Below, piece by piece: positions 20,749 to 29,045 of a stretch of 64,000 bases of DNA. Source of the DNA: Bacillus fonticola (GTDB lineage Bacteria > Bacillota > Bacilli > Bacillales > JC228); assembly GCF_012955605.1 (NCBI RefSeq), contig NZ_CP052135.1, positions 2,492,711-2,556,710 of the forward strand. The letters run 5' to 3'. The notes under the pieces are model-generated. The model saw only the letters and a program-made list of their open reading frames with translations. It did no database searches and was not told the origin of the DNA. Numbering within the stretch: position 1 is the first letter of the stretch; each line of letters starts with the position of its first letter. Position numbers and translations under genes: made by a program.

Positions 20749-21758
20749 GTGATCACCTCCACACCGACATGTTGCTCACGAAGCCACTCAACTGCTGACG
20801 TAACATCAGATCCATCCAAATGGACAAATAAATTCCCGTAAGAACCGTCTTGTAGCTGAGAAATCTTCCCTTGCAAGATATTTAAACGAATATCAAAGCG
20901 CCGTATCAATTCATTAACAATAGGCTGCTCCGCTGTCTCCCCGACAAACTGAAGCCGGATGATCTTCCCAGTAGTATATCCAGACATTAGGTGTTCAATA
21001 GTTACGGTCGCTTCCTCTGGCTGGACCACTTGTTGAACAAACCGTTTCGTTACCGGTTGTTCTGGATGTTGAAACACTCGCAATACAGTACCAGATTCCA
21101 CAACTTTTCCATCCTCCATCACAGCTACGTGATGACATATCTTTTGGATGACGTGCATCTCATGCGTAATGAGCACAATCGTTAATCCGAGTCGCTCATT
21201 AATGTCTGATAAAAGCTGCAATATGGAGTCCGTTGTCTCCGGATCTAATGCCGATGTTGCTTCATCACATAACAACACTTTCGGATCGTTAGCGAGCGCC
21301 CGCGCAATACCTACCCGCTGTTTTTGTCCTCCGCTTAATTGGGAAGGATAGGCGGATTCTCGACCAGTTAATCCAACTAGGTCGATTAATTCTTTTACTT
21401 TGGCAGCCCTTTTCGCTTTTGAAACGCCCGCAATCTCCAGAGGAAAAGCAATATTCTCTGCAACTGTACGTGACCACAGGAGATGAAAATGTTGAAAGAT
21501 CATGCCGATATCATGACGTGCTTTTCGCAACTGAACTCCTTTGCTCGTTGAAATGGAAGTCCCTGCAATGTTGACTGAGCCCTCAGTCGGCTGTTCAAGT
21601 CCGTTCAACATACGCAACAACGTACTTTTCCCTGCACCACTGTACCCAATAATGCCGAAAACTTCACCTTGTTGAATGTCTAAATTTACGCCGTCTACCG
21701 CCCGAACCTCTTTCCCTTTACTTCGAAACACCTTGGACACGTTTGAAATAGAAATCAC
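20745..21758 (-). CDS. metN: Methionine ABC transporter, ATPase MetN
   Basis: 337 residues. Walker A GYSGAGKST, signature LSGGQKQRVGIARAL, Walker B VLLCDEATSALD, then a C-terminal NIL domain (about residues 255-337) that binds methionine and gives trans-inhibition in family members. First gene of metNPQ. The leader carries a SAM-I riboswitch, so expression should fall when S-adenosylmethionine is ample. Confidence 0.95.
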   Translation of the reverse strand: MISISNVSKVFRSKGKEVRAVDGVNLDIQQGEVFGIIGYSGAGKSTLLRMLNGLEQPTEGSVNIAGTSISTSKGVQLRKARHDIGMIFQHFHLLWSRTVAENIAFPLEIAGVSKAKRAAKVKELIDLVGLTGRESAYPSQLSGGQKQRVGIARALANDPKVLLCDEATSALDPETTDSILQLLSDINERLGLTIVLITHEMHVIQKICHHVAVMEDGKVVESGTVLRVFQHPEQPVTKRFVQQVVQPEEATVTIEHLMSGYTTGKIIRLQFVGETAEQPIVNELIRRFDIRLNILQGKISQLQDGSYGNLFVHLDGSDVTSAVEWLREQHVGVEVIT

Positions 21759-21943
21759 ACTACCCGCCTCCTTTCTAGTAATTCTGTAGGAATAGTCAAT
21801 TTTATACCGAGAGCTTATGCTACATAGTGTCCCTTTGCACTAAAAGTCTTATCCTTGTTCATACTTGTCGCCTATAGTAGACGCTTCAACATACATATTG
21901 AGTCGAGCCGTTTCCCTGATCAAGCGCCTTCCGCATCCTATTT

Positions 21944-21982
21944 AAAAACGCCCCCTACTCAAAAATGAGCAGGAAGGCGTTC
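21944..21982 (-). terminator. Attenuator terminator of the metNPQ SAM riboswitch
   Basis: Stem AACGCCTTCCTGCTC / GAGTAGGGGGCGTT followed by TTTT on the minus strand, 18 bases after the aptamer. Confidence 0.85.
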
Positions 21983-21999
21983 AAAATACAACACCGTTC

Positions 22000-22117
22000 C
22001 TCTCATCTTTCAGTCCAATTAAAAAGACTGTGTGAATTGGCACCTTTTCCAACGAAATAAATCGTTGCCGGTTGCCGGGCTTCATCGGGCACATCCCTCC
22101 ACCTCTCGCGATAAGAG
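22000..22117 (-). promoter_or_regulatory. SAM-I riboswitch (S box)
   Basis: Minus strand carries CTCTTATC...GAGAGGTGGAGGGA, then GATGAAGCCCGGCAACC, a variable hairpin, GGTGCCAATTC, and the closing GATGAGAG that pairs with CTCTTATC. These are the S-box core motifs in order. It regulates metNPQ through the adjacent terminator. Confidence 0.96.
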
Positions 22118-22207
22118 TTCACGACTATATGAAATTAGTGAAATTTTTTGAGCTATTTAAGACAGTTAGTGAAAAAACTTACGATGATTATCCTAGCACG
22201 GTCCCGT

Positions 22208-22549
22208 TCACTCGTCAACGAAAATTTTTTCGGATGGTGTAGCATTTAACCAAAATAATGATTCCAACGCTAACAAAATAGGTAAAGAAGCCTGGCAAAA
22301 TAGTTGGCTATCGTCAATGAGCACGCGCAAGGTGACCTCTCCATTCAAGAGTAATCGAAAATTTCGTTGTGATCCTCGCAAGACTGCATCAGGTTTTTCC
22401 TTTATTACCCCTTCTTCCCCTGTAAGCACGAGTGAGTACTTGCTATCCCCATCATGACAGTCAACTTGTACTCCGTATGTAGGGAGTAATTTGTGCAGTG
22501 ATTTATTTTTTTGATACCGTGTGTTCCATTCTTGTATGATGGTCTCCAT
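22208..22549 (-). CDS. yusD: YusD, SCP2 sterol-carrier-like protein
   Basis: 113 residues. The central KYSLVLTGEEGVIKEKPDAVL and LNGEVTLRVLIDD segments fit the SCP2-like lipid-binding fold of YusD. Small cytosolic protein, ligand unknown. It keeps its B. subtilis position beside metNPQ, but here a three-gene ABC importer separates it from yusE. Its ribosome binding site (GGGGAGGGG) lies inside the 3' arm of the terminator that ends the ABC operon, so read-through and translation may interfere with each other. Confidence 0.78.
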   Translation of the reverse strand: METIIQEWNTRYQKNKSLHKLLPTYGVQVDCHDGDSKYSLVLTGEEGVIKEKPDAVLRGSQRNFRLLLNGEVTLRVLIDDSQLFCQASLPILLALESLFWLNATPSEKIFVDE

Positions 22550-22607
22550 AAAAAAAGACCCCTCCCCTAGTACCTTTGTAGTGTACTGAATTCGAGAGGG
22601 GGAGGGA
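22550..22607 (-). terminator. Terminator of the ABC importer operon, overlapping the yusD ribosome binding site
   Basis: Minus strand CCCTCCCC pairs with GGGGAGGG and the inner AGTAC with GTACT; TCTTTTTTT follows and runs straight into the yusD ATG. Confidence 0.75.
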
Positions 22608-22655
22608 TAAATCCTTGAAAAAATTATCGACAGACACTACTTTCCTTCGACATCG

Positions 22656-23390
22656 TTAGTTCAGCTGCAGCGCTTCCATCATTTCTTTTTTCAATTCTGC
22701 CAATTGCGGGTGATTACGTGGTCGTGGACGAGGCACGTTAACAGTGAGTTCCTTTAGTACTTGTGCCGGTCGGTGGCTAAGCACATAGATTCGATCCGCC
22801 AAATAGGCAGCCTCCTCCATATCGTGTGTAATCAGAATCATGGTTTGCTTCGTTTCTTCCCAGATGCGTAACAATTCCTTTTGCATCGTGAGACGTGTCA
22901 TCGCATCCAATGCACCGTACGGCTCATCAAGCAACAATACTTCAGGCTCTGTCACGAGAGATCTGGCGATGGCAGCACGTTGTCTCATTCCACCAGAGAG
23001 TTGGTGAGGGTAGTAGTCTTCAAACCCTTTTAATCCAACCTTCAACAGCGCGGTCTTTACACGGCTGTCTGCTTCTTGTTTTGGAACGTTTTGCAATTCC
23101 AATCCGAGAGATACGTTTTTTTGAATCGTACGCCACGGATAAAGAGCATGTTCTTGAAACATCATCATGCGTGATGGATGCGGTTTCGTAATCAAGTTCC
23201 CATTAGCTGTTACTTCACCTGAAGTTGCGCTCTCAAGTCCAGCCATCATACGAAGTGCCGTACTTTTTCCACAGCCAGACGGACCTACAATAGCGGCAAA
23301 TTCCCCCTTTTCAATAGAAATAGACAAATCTTGTAGAACGGTGAGATCGCCAAAAGTTTTACTTACATGATGCAGTTCAATTTTTTGCAC
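22656..23390 (-). CDS. NitT/TauT-type ABC importer, ATPase
   Basis: About 244 residues from GTG 23390, one base after the permease stop, with AGGAAAGGGG upstream. Walker A GPSGCGKST, signature LSGGMRQRAAIARSL, Walker B VLLLDEPYGALD (the PYGALD form is usual in the nitrate/sulfonate/taurine class) and the H-loop LITHDMEEAAYLADR. It powers the neighbouring permease and binding protein. The substrate cannot be told from the ATPase. The operon is absent from this place in B. subtilis and interrupts the yusD-yusE order. Confidence 0.88.
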   Translation of the reverse strand: MQKIELHHVSKTFGDLTVLQDLSISIEKGEFAAIVGPSGCGKSTALRMMAGLESATSGEVTANGNLITKPHPSRMMMFQEHALYPWRTIQKNVSLGLELQNVPKQEADSRVKTALLKVGLKGFEDYYPHQLSGGMRQRAAIARSLVTEPEVLLLDEPYGALDAMTRLTMQKELLRIWEETKQTMILITHDMEEAAYLADRIYVLSHRPAQVLKELTVNVPRPRPRNHPQLAELKKEMMEALQLN

Positions 23391-23391
23391 G

Positions 23392-24201
23392 TCACGCCGT
23401 CCCCTTTCCTGCATAGCGCCATTTCAATAGCTTACGTTTAATACCACCTATAACCGCGTAATCCAATATAATGGCAATGATTCCGATTGTCATAATACTT
23501 GCTAAAACCCCGTCCATGTCAGCAATCTCACCTGCGTAACTAATACTCCACCCTAATCCTAACGAGACCCCACCGACCATTTCTGATGCGATGAGCGAAC
23601 GCCAAGCATTCCCAAATGCAACTTGTGCTCCCGATAGGAATGAGGGCAACGTTTCTGGACCGTATACTTTACGAATGAGATCCACCTTTGTAGCCCCCAT
23701 AACACGGGCTAACTCTAGGTGAGTCTGGCTAACCCCTTCTGTCGCATTTAACACTGACAATGCCATCGGGAAGAAGCTCGCAACTGTAATCACGAGAATG
23801 ATGGGGAGGTCTCCAAAACCGAATAGAATTACAAAAAATGGCACCCATGTAATAGGAGGAATCGCTTGCAAAATAGAAATCACACTGCGTAAGTAAATTG
23901 AAAACGATTTTGATACTCCAGCTAACAATCCTAATACAGCCCCAAGTAAACACGCCAGCGGATATCCCCATGCCAGGCGATATAGGCTACTTGTCACTGC
24001 ACTAATATATTCCGGATCTTGAAAGTTTTCAAAAAAACGGCCGACACCTTCTGGGACATCCGGCAATAAAAAATCTTCTAAAAACAAGGCGACAAATTGC
24101 CAAATAAAGAACAGACTTGCTACGGCAGCAATATACGGAATACTCCCTTTCAAAAAAGAAAGAGAGCGACTAGAGCTCTCTTTCTTACGATTCTCTTGCA
24201 T
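23392..24201 (-). CDS. NitT/TauT-type ABC importer, permease
   Basis: 269 residues, about six membrane helices. The EAA loop LELARVMGATKVDLIRKVYGPE and the preceding ITWVPFFVILFGFGD segment place it in the SsuC/TauC/ThiX-type permeases. The N-terminus is charged (MQENRKKESSSRS). It follows the binding-protein gene by 11 bases and overlaps or abuts the ATPase start. Confidence 0.88.
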   Translation of the reverse strand: MQENRKKESSSRSLSFLKGSIPYIAAVASLFFIWQFVALFLEDFLLPDVPEGVGRFFENFQDPEYISAVTSSLYRLAWGYPLACLLGAVLGLLAGVSKSFSIYLRSVISILQAIPPITWVPFFVILFGFGDLPIILVITVASFFPMALSVLNATEGVSQTHLELARVMGATKVDLIRKVYGPETLPSFLSGAQVAFGNAWRSLIASEMVGGVSLGLGWSISYAGEIADMDGVLASIMTIGIIAIILDYAVIGGIKRKLLKWRYAGKGTA

Positions 24202-24212
24202 TCTGTGACCTC

Positions 24213-25226
24213 CTACTCCTTGTTTTGTTCTTCTTGCCAGCTTAAGTCAAGAATGCTTTCTACATCAAATGGCTCTTCTAACACATCTTGGTCTACCATT
24301 AAGTCAGCTACTGCTTGAATTTGACCAATCTGCTCTTGGTTGAGGCCTGCATCAAACGTTTGTGCTTGGATGGCTTCTGTAATGACTTCTTCGGCTGTCA
24401 TTTCACCGTTTGGCGTGCTATACGATTCTTCCTCTGTAAAACGATAAGTGATTAATTCAGCTGCTTGTGCCGGATCATTTTCAAGCAAATCAACCGCTTT
24501 TGACTGTGCATCTAGTATTTTGTTCACCACGTCACGGTTATTATCGGCAGCATCCCCCGAAGTAATGACAACCATGCAAGGAAACGGCCATTCTGCACCA
24601 ATTTCGTAAAGTTCCCGGACGCCACCTTGAATACGAGCAAGACGATCGTACGGCTCAAACAGGAATGCAGCGTCTACTCGACCTGCTTGCAAGGATTGTA
24701 CAGCTACAGCAGGAGACACATAGGTCATTTCGATATCATCTCGAGTCAAGCCTGCATCTGTCAGAGTCACGCCATTTAACACGATATCCGCAGTACTCCC
24801 CTGCTTCTGGGTAGCCAAACGTTTTCCTTTTAAATCTTCAATTGACTGGATCCCTGAATCTTCATTGACAAGTATGGAATGATAGCCCATTTGCGCTCCA
24901 CCGACAATTTTCAAGTCCGCACCTTGAGCAGCCCAGCTAACGGCGTTTGTAGCACCAAGAACTCCTGCATCAAGGTCCCCATTAACAATCGCTTTAATTA
25001 AGTCTGTTCCACTATCAAACAAAACTAATTCTGCGTCTAGCCCTTCTTCTTCATAGTACCCAGCGTCCTCAGCTACCATCGCAGGTGCGTCGTCCATAAC
25101 GTTAATATATCCAATTCTTACTTTTTCTCCAGTTCCTTCCCCTGAAGCATTTTCCTCATTACTCCCACAAGCAGCAAGCACGACACTGACTACGGATAGT
25201 ATAATTAATAAAAATAAGCGTTTCAT
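24213..25226 (-). CDS. NitT/TauT-type ABC importer, substrate-binding lipoprotein
   Basis: About 337 residues from ATG 25226 (AAGGGGG upstream). Lipoprotein signal ending VVLAAC. The NMT1/SsuA-like domain reads VRIGYINVMDDAPAMVAEDA, then YYEEEGLDAELVLFDSG and FLFEPYDRLARIQGG. Such proteins bind sulfonates, nitrate, bicarbonate or pyrimidine-type thiamine precursors. I see no riboswitch or neighbour that would decide. First gene of the three. Confidence 0.86.
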   Translation of the reverse strand: MKRLFLLIILSVVSVVLAACGSNEENASGEGTGEKVRIGYINVMDDAPAMVAEDAGYYEEEGLDAELVLFDSGTDLIKAIVNGDLDAGVLGATNAVSWAAQGADLKIVGGAQMGYHSILVNEDSGIQSIEDLKGKRLATQKQGSTADIVLNGVTLTDAGLTRDDIEMTYVSPAVAVQSLQAGRVDAAFLFEPYDRLARIQGGVRELYEIGAEWPFPCMVVITSGDAADNNRDVVNKILDAQSKAVDLLENDPAQAAELITYRFTEEESYSTPNGEMTAEEVITEAIQAQTFDAGLNQEQIGQIQAVADLMVDQDVLEEPFDVESILDLSWQEEQNKE

Positions 25227-25382
25227 ACGCAAATTTCCCCCTTAATGATATAATTCCTAGTAAACGGATGGGTTTATTATATTCGCCTGTCACATTCTCG
25301 TCAAAGGTATTTACTCAAGAAGGAAAAAACAGTTTGTTCCAAAAAAAATAACACTCACAAAGTTGTAAGCGTCCGTAAAAGT

Positions 25383-25694
25383 TTATTTTTGTTCAAACGT
25401 TCGTATCTCTTCTAATAAAGTTGGTACTGTATCAAAAGCGTACCGTTTGTATTTCACTTGCCCCCCTTCCAAGCTTAACAAGCAAGGAACACTTTCCACA
25501 CCGTACGTTTCCGCTAGGTCAGGTACATAATTCAAATCTAGTTGGTAGACAGGCAGCGAGGTCATCTGTTCAACGACACGAAGCATTGTAGAAGCGATCT
25601 GACACGTACCACACATCGGTGTATATAAGTAAAGAAGTTGCTTTTCATTCTTGCCAAAGGGTTCTGTATAATTGTCTTTCGATAATGAAATCAC
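25383..25694 (-). CDS. yusE: YusE, thioredoxin-like protein
   Basis: 103 residues, GTG start overlapping by one base (TAGTG) the stop of the decayed yusF frame. Thioredoxin fold with the active-site motif MCGTCQIA (Cys-Gly-Thr-Cys) and the cis-proline segment ESVPCLLSLEGG. Cytosolic thiol-disulfide exchange, partner unknown. Order matches B. subtilis yusE. Confidence 0.88.
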   Translation of the reverse strand: MISLSKDNYTEPFGKNEKQLLYLYTPMCGTCQIASTMLRVVEQMTSLPVYQLDLNYVPDLAETYGVESVPCLLSLEGGQVKYKRYAFDTVPTLLEEIRTFEQK

Positions 25695-25865
25695 TAGTCG
25701 CTCATCCTCTTGTCTACGTAATACGCATGAGTCGCAAGTTCATTTAATACTGTTTGTACTTTTCTTTTATGAGCTGCCTTCTACGATGATGACTTTCTCT
25801 TCTTCAGCTTCACCCATTGTCTCTCTATAGAAAGGACCCCAACGTTCATAATGATCTTCCTGCAC
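25694..25865 (-). pseudogene. yusF: Remnant of yusF (Toprim-domain protein), frameshifted and internally deleted
   Basis: After yusG there is a GTG (25865) with AGAAGGG ahead that encodes a 32-residue frame ending EEEKVIIVEGSS and a TAA at 25767. KVIIVEG is the first conserved strand of Toprim domains, normally followed by a (R/K)SDK motif. In another frame translation continues directly as HKRKVQTVLNELATHAYYVD to a TAG that overlaps the yusE start by one base. Two missing bases would join the frames as VEGSSDKRKVQ. The joined product would be under 60 residues, against roughly 145 for YusF, so most of the domain is gone. Identity rests on synteny (yusE-yusF-yusG in B. subtilis) and the Toprim strand. 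Confidence 0.65.
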
Positions 25866-25876
25866 GTAGCCCTTCT

Positions 25877-26116
25877 CTAGCACCAGCCGCCTTCATCACA
25901 ATCAGTGTAACGACCTTCTGGGTTATCTGCCGACATATATTGTTCAAACACTTTCTGATTAACTGCTGAAAAACGTGGCTCCATCTGAACCTGAGTTCCT
26001 TTCGGTAATGACATCGTACCAATTCGTTGGTTATCTAAGTAAAGCTCAATATTTTCCCCCTTTAAGCGACCGACAACCCGATCGGTTACGTCAACACGTT
26101 TTGGTTCTAGTGTCAT
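25877..26116 (-). CDS. yusG: YusG family protein (DUF2553)
   Basis: 79 residues from ATG 26116, with AGGAGG 9 bases upstream (a TTG two codons earlier is possible). Family features: TDRVVGRLKGENIELYLDNQ and the C-terminal YTDCDEGGWC, with two cysteines at the very end. Small cytosolic protein of unknown function next to gcvH, as in B. subtilis. Confidence 0.85.
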   Translation of the reverse strand: MTLEPKRVDVTDRVVGRLKGENIELYLDNQRIGTMSLPKGTQVQMEPRFSAVNQKVFEQYMSADNPEGRYTDCDEGGWC

Positions 26117-26230
26117 AATCAAGTTCCTCCTAAATTGGTTTTAAGAGTAGTTTGTCCGACGTATTTTATATGAGTACGGAAAAAAATGGAAACTTTGATT
26201 TAACACTATTTTAGATTGGATCCTTTGCAC

Positions 26231-26276
26231 AAAAATAAAGCAGGTATCGTCACGAGTGACGATCCTACTTTATTTT
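26231..26276 (-). terminator. Terminator of gcvH
   Basis: Stem AATAAAGTAGGATCGTCAC / GTGACGATACCTGCTTTATT followed by TTTG on the minus strand, immediately after the gcvH stop. Confidence 0.85.
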
Positions 26277-26279
26277 ATA

Positions 26280-26666
26280 TTAGTCTTCGTTAGTCATGCT
26301 TATGTAAGCATCTGCGTCCATAAGGTTCTCAATCTCTGATTTGTCAGCCGGTTCAACGACGACCATCCACGCTTTTTCGTAAGGAGATTCGTTGACGAAC
26401 TCTGGGCTGTCGTCTAAATCATCATTTACTTCAACGACTTTTCCGCTGATCGGTGCATACAATTCTGAAACGGTTTTCACCGATTCTACGCTTCCAAAAG
26501 GCTGGTCCGCTTTAATTTCGTCCCCCACTTCAGGTAGCTCTACGAATACGATATCTCCTAATTCAGATTGTGCAAAATGAGTAATCCCGATGCGAACTGT
26601 GTCGCCCTCGTCCTTAACCCATTCATGTTCTTCAGAATAACGCAATTCACTAGGTGTGTTTGACAT
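26280..26666 (-). CDS. gcvH: Glycine cleavage system H protein
   Basis: 128 residues from ATG 26666 (GGAGGG 8 bases upstream). The lipoylation motif [10 protein letters not shown] carries the acceptor lysine (Lys64), and YSEEHEWVK and [11 protein letters not shown] are conserved. It shuttles aminomethyl groups in glycine cleavage. In Bacillus GcvH is also the first acceptor of octanoate/lipoate for relay to other complexes, which links it to lipA at 4.5 kb. It lies apart from the other gcv genes, as in B. subtilis. Confidence 0.95.
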   Translation of the reverse strand: MSNTPSELRYSEEHEWVKDEGDTVRIGITHFAQSELGDIVFVELPEVGDEIKADQPFGSVESVKTVSELYAPISGKVVEVNDDLDDSPEFVNESPYEKAWMVVVEPADKSEIENLMDADAYISMTNED

Positions 26667-26752
26667 GTCCAAATCCCTCCATCATCATCGTTTCTAAGTC
26701 AGTGTCATCATACCGAAAGTAGTGGTAGATTCGCAACAAGAATTACTTATGC

Positions 26753-27109
26753 TTAGCTCCAAGTATTTGCAAAGTCTGCTTCTTTAAATCCAACTGTAAC
26801 CTTTTTACCATCAGTTACGATCGGTCTTTTAATCAGCATACCATCAGAAGCAAGGATTTCAAACAGTTCCTCATCAGAGACCGCTACTACTTTGTCTTTT
26901 AAGCCAAGCTCTCGATATTTTTTTCCGCTTGTGTTAAAAAATTTTTTTGCTGGAAACCCGCTTTTTTCAACAAGTTGTTTTATGTTTTGTTTTGTTGGGG
27001 GCTCCTCTACAATATGTACATAGCTATAGGAAACATTGTGCTCGTCTAACCATTTTGTGGCTTTTTTACACGTTCCACAGTTTGGATAGCCATAAAACGT
27101 TAATGCCAT
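26753..27109 (-). CDS. yusI: YusI, ArsC/Spx family protein
   Basis: 118 residues. Thioredoxin-like ArsC/Spx fold with YPNCGTCKKATKWLDEH at the N-terminus (CGTC), FFNTSGKKYRELGLKD in the middle and LIKRPIV near the C-terminus. It lacks the RNA polymerase-binding features I would need to call it Spx itself. Probably a redox protein. Position between gcvH and fadE matches yusI. Confidence 0.88.
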   Translation of the reverse strand: MALTFYGYPNCGTCKKATKWLDEHNVSYSYVHIVEEPPTKQNIKQLVEKSGFPAKKFFNTSGKKYRELGLKDKVVAVSDEELFEILASDGMLIKRPIVTDGKKVTVGFKEADFANTWS

Positions 27110-27197
27110 TTGGATCCCCTTCCTACTTAAAAATATGCCAACTTTTTAGAGTGTAGCATACAGCACATAAAAACACGAAGCAACATGCGAAAAGTGA

Positions 27198-27214
27198 AGA
27201 CCTAATTCAGGTCT
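27198..27214 (-). terminator. Weak hairpin after fadE
   Basis: AGACCT / AGGTCT with a 5-base loop, 17 bases after the fadE stop, followed by CACTTTTC on the minus strand. Confidence 0.45.
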
Positions 27215-27230
27215 CCACCCTCTCTATCGT

Positions 27231-29015
27231 CTACAATGCGAACCGATTCGCCTCAATACAAACGTCCGCCGCCTCACGCTTCAATGCTACTACGTTAATT
27301 GGCGTATAGCGCGTGAGCTTCCGTAGAGCAGAAAGCATCATACGCAACGTATCGCCTTTTTCAATCGCGACAAGAGATTCTTTTGCATCTTGCTCAATTG
27401 CTGTAAAGGCTTCTTGAACAAAGAGTTGCGTGTAACGGATTTTCTGTGCATGCTTCGCTTCTCCGTCTTTTGTAATCGCCTTTTTCGTACGTAAAAGGGC
27501 TGATTCCATTGCGTAAATGTTTGAAACGATATCCGCAATATTCACTAAAACTTCCTGTTCCTTCTCAAGAGCTGTACCGTAGCGTTGAGCAGCTAGGCCA
27601 GCAATCATGAGCGCGATTTTCTTTGCATTGCGGATGAGGTAAGTCTCTTGTGCGAGCGTTTCTTCTCCCGGTTCTTCTGGCATCATCATCATTAATTCTT
27701 CCTGAAGACTTTGTGCTTTTTGGAAGAGAGGTAGTTCGCCCTTCATTGCTTTACGAACGTAAGTACCTGGCACGAGTAAGCGATTGATCTCATTTGTTCC
27801 TTCAAAGATACGATTAATACGGGAGTCGCGGTAAGCACGCTCAATTTCGTATTCGCTCATGAACCCGTATCCACCATGAAGCTGAACGGCTTCGTCTACT
27901 ACATAATCAAGGGTTTCTGAGGCAAACACTTTGTTTAACGAGCACTCGATGGCATACTCAGCGATTGATTTCGCCACTTCTTTTCCATCTTTTATTTGCT
28001 CGTTAGAAAGTACACTCATTCGATCCTCAAACAGGCCTACAGTTCGATACACAGAGCTTTCTGTTGCGTATAGTTTTGCTGCCATCGTGGCGAGCTTCTC
28101 TTTCGTTAAGTTGAACGCTGCAATTGGTGTTTGGAACTGTTTCCGTTCCTTCGTATATTGAACGGCTAGCTCATAAGCACGTTTAGTGCCTCCTACTGCT
28201 CCTACACCAAGCTTATAACGACCAATGTTCAAAATGTTAAAGGCGATAAGGTGGCCTTTACCGATTTCACCGAGCACGTTATCTGCCGGAACCTTCGCAT
28301 CTTCGAAAATGAGTGTACGGGTAGATGAGCTTTTAATCCCCATTTTCTTTTCTTCAGGTCCTGTTGATACGCCTGCAAAGTCACGTTCGACAATGAATGC
28401 AGTGAATTTTTCCCCATCAATTTTTGCGTACACGACAAATACGTCTGCAAAACCTGCGTTCGTAATCCATTGCTTTTCACCGTTTAACACGTAGTGTGTG
28501 CCATCTTCTGAAAGCTTTGCAACCGTTTTGGCACCAAGTGCATCAGACCCTGAACCTGGTTCCGTTAAGGCATACGCTGCAATTTTCCCACCGGTTGCCA
28601 GCGCTGGTAAATAGCGCTGCTTTTGTTCCTCTGTACCGAACAATACGATGGGCAAAGAGCCAATCCCCACGTGTGCACCGTGTGTGATCGAAAAGCCACC
28701 TGCTACAGACATTTTTTCAGCAATTAGCGCTGAGGACACTTTATCTAACCCAAGTCCACCGTATTCTTCAGGTACGTCAGCTCCTAGTAATCCGAGTTCT
28801 CCTGCCTGTTTAAGCAATTTCACTGAACGATCAAATTCATGGTTCTCCAAGTGCTCGACTTGTGGTAACACTTCGTTTTCCACAAAATCAGCTGTCGTTT
28901 TCGCAATCATACGTTGCTCATCTGTATAGTCCTCAGGCGTAAACACCCGTTCTGGTTCTACATCCTCTAATAAAAAGCTTCCACCACGAATAAAGGTTTT
29001 TGTTTGCTCTGCCAT
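27231..29015 (-). CDS. fadE: Acyl-CoA dehydrogenase FadE
   Basis: 594 residues, the long FadE/YusJ form. The acyl-CoA dehydrogenase core shows YALTEPGSGSDA, KQWITNAGFADVFVVYAK, the flavin-binding QLHGGYGFMSEYEIERAYRDSRI and GTNEINR segments. A C-terminal helical extension of about 180 residues follows. FAD enzyme making trans-2-enoyl-CoA in beta-oxidation. Last gene of fadN-fadA-fadE. Confidence 0.93.
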   Translation of the reverse strand: MAEQTKTFIRGGSFLLEDVEPERVFTPEDYTDEQRMIAKTTADFVENEVLPQVEHLENHEFDRSVKLLKQAGELGLLGADVPEEYGGLGLDKVSSALIAEKMSVAGGFSITHGAHVGIGSLPIVLFGTEEQKQRYLPALATGGKIAAYALTEPGSGSDALGAKTVAKLSEDGTHYVLNGEKQWITNAGFADVFVVYAKIDGEKFTAFIVERDFAGVSTGPEEKKMGIKSSSTRTLIFEDAKVPADNVLGEIGKGHLIAFNILNIGRYKLGVGAVGGTKRAYELAVQYTKERKQFQTPIAAFNLTKEKLATMAAKLYATESSVYRTVGLFEDRMSVLSNEQIKDGKEVAKSIAEYAIECSLNKVFASETLDYVVDEAVQLHGGYGFMSEYEIERAYRDSRINRIFEGTNEINRLLVPGTYVRKAMKGELPLFQKAQSLQEELMMMMPEEPGEETLAQETYLIRNAKKIALMIAGLAAQRYGTALEKEQEVLVNIADIVSNIYAMESALLRTKKAITKDGEAKHAQKIRYTQLFVQEAFTAIEQDAKESLVAIEKGDTLRMMLSALRKLTRYTPINVVALKREAADVCIEANRFAL

Positions 29016-29045
29016 GGTCTCTCATCCCCATTTCTTTTTCATTTA

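Noticed and set aside
21900-21943. Possible fragment of the 30.3-kb type dispersed repeat (CTGATCAAGCGCCTTCCGC)
   Set aside because: Only about 20 bases resemble the repeat end. Too short to call.
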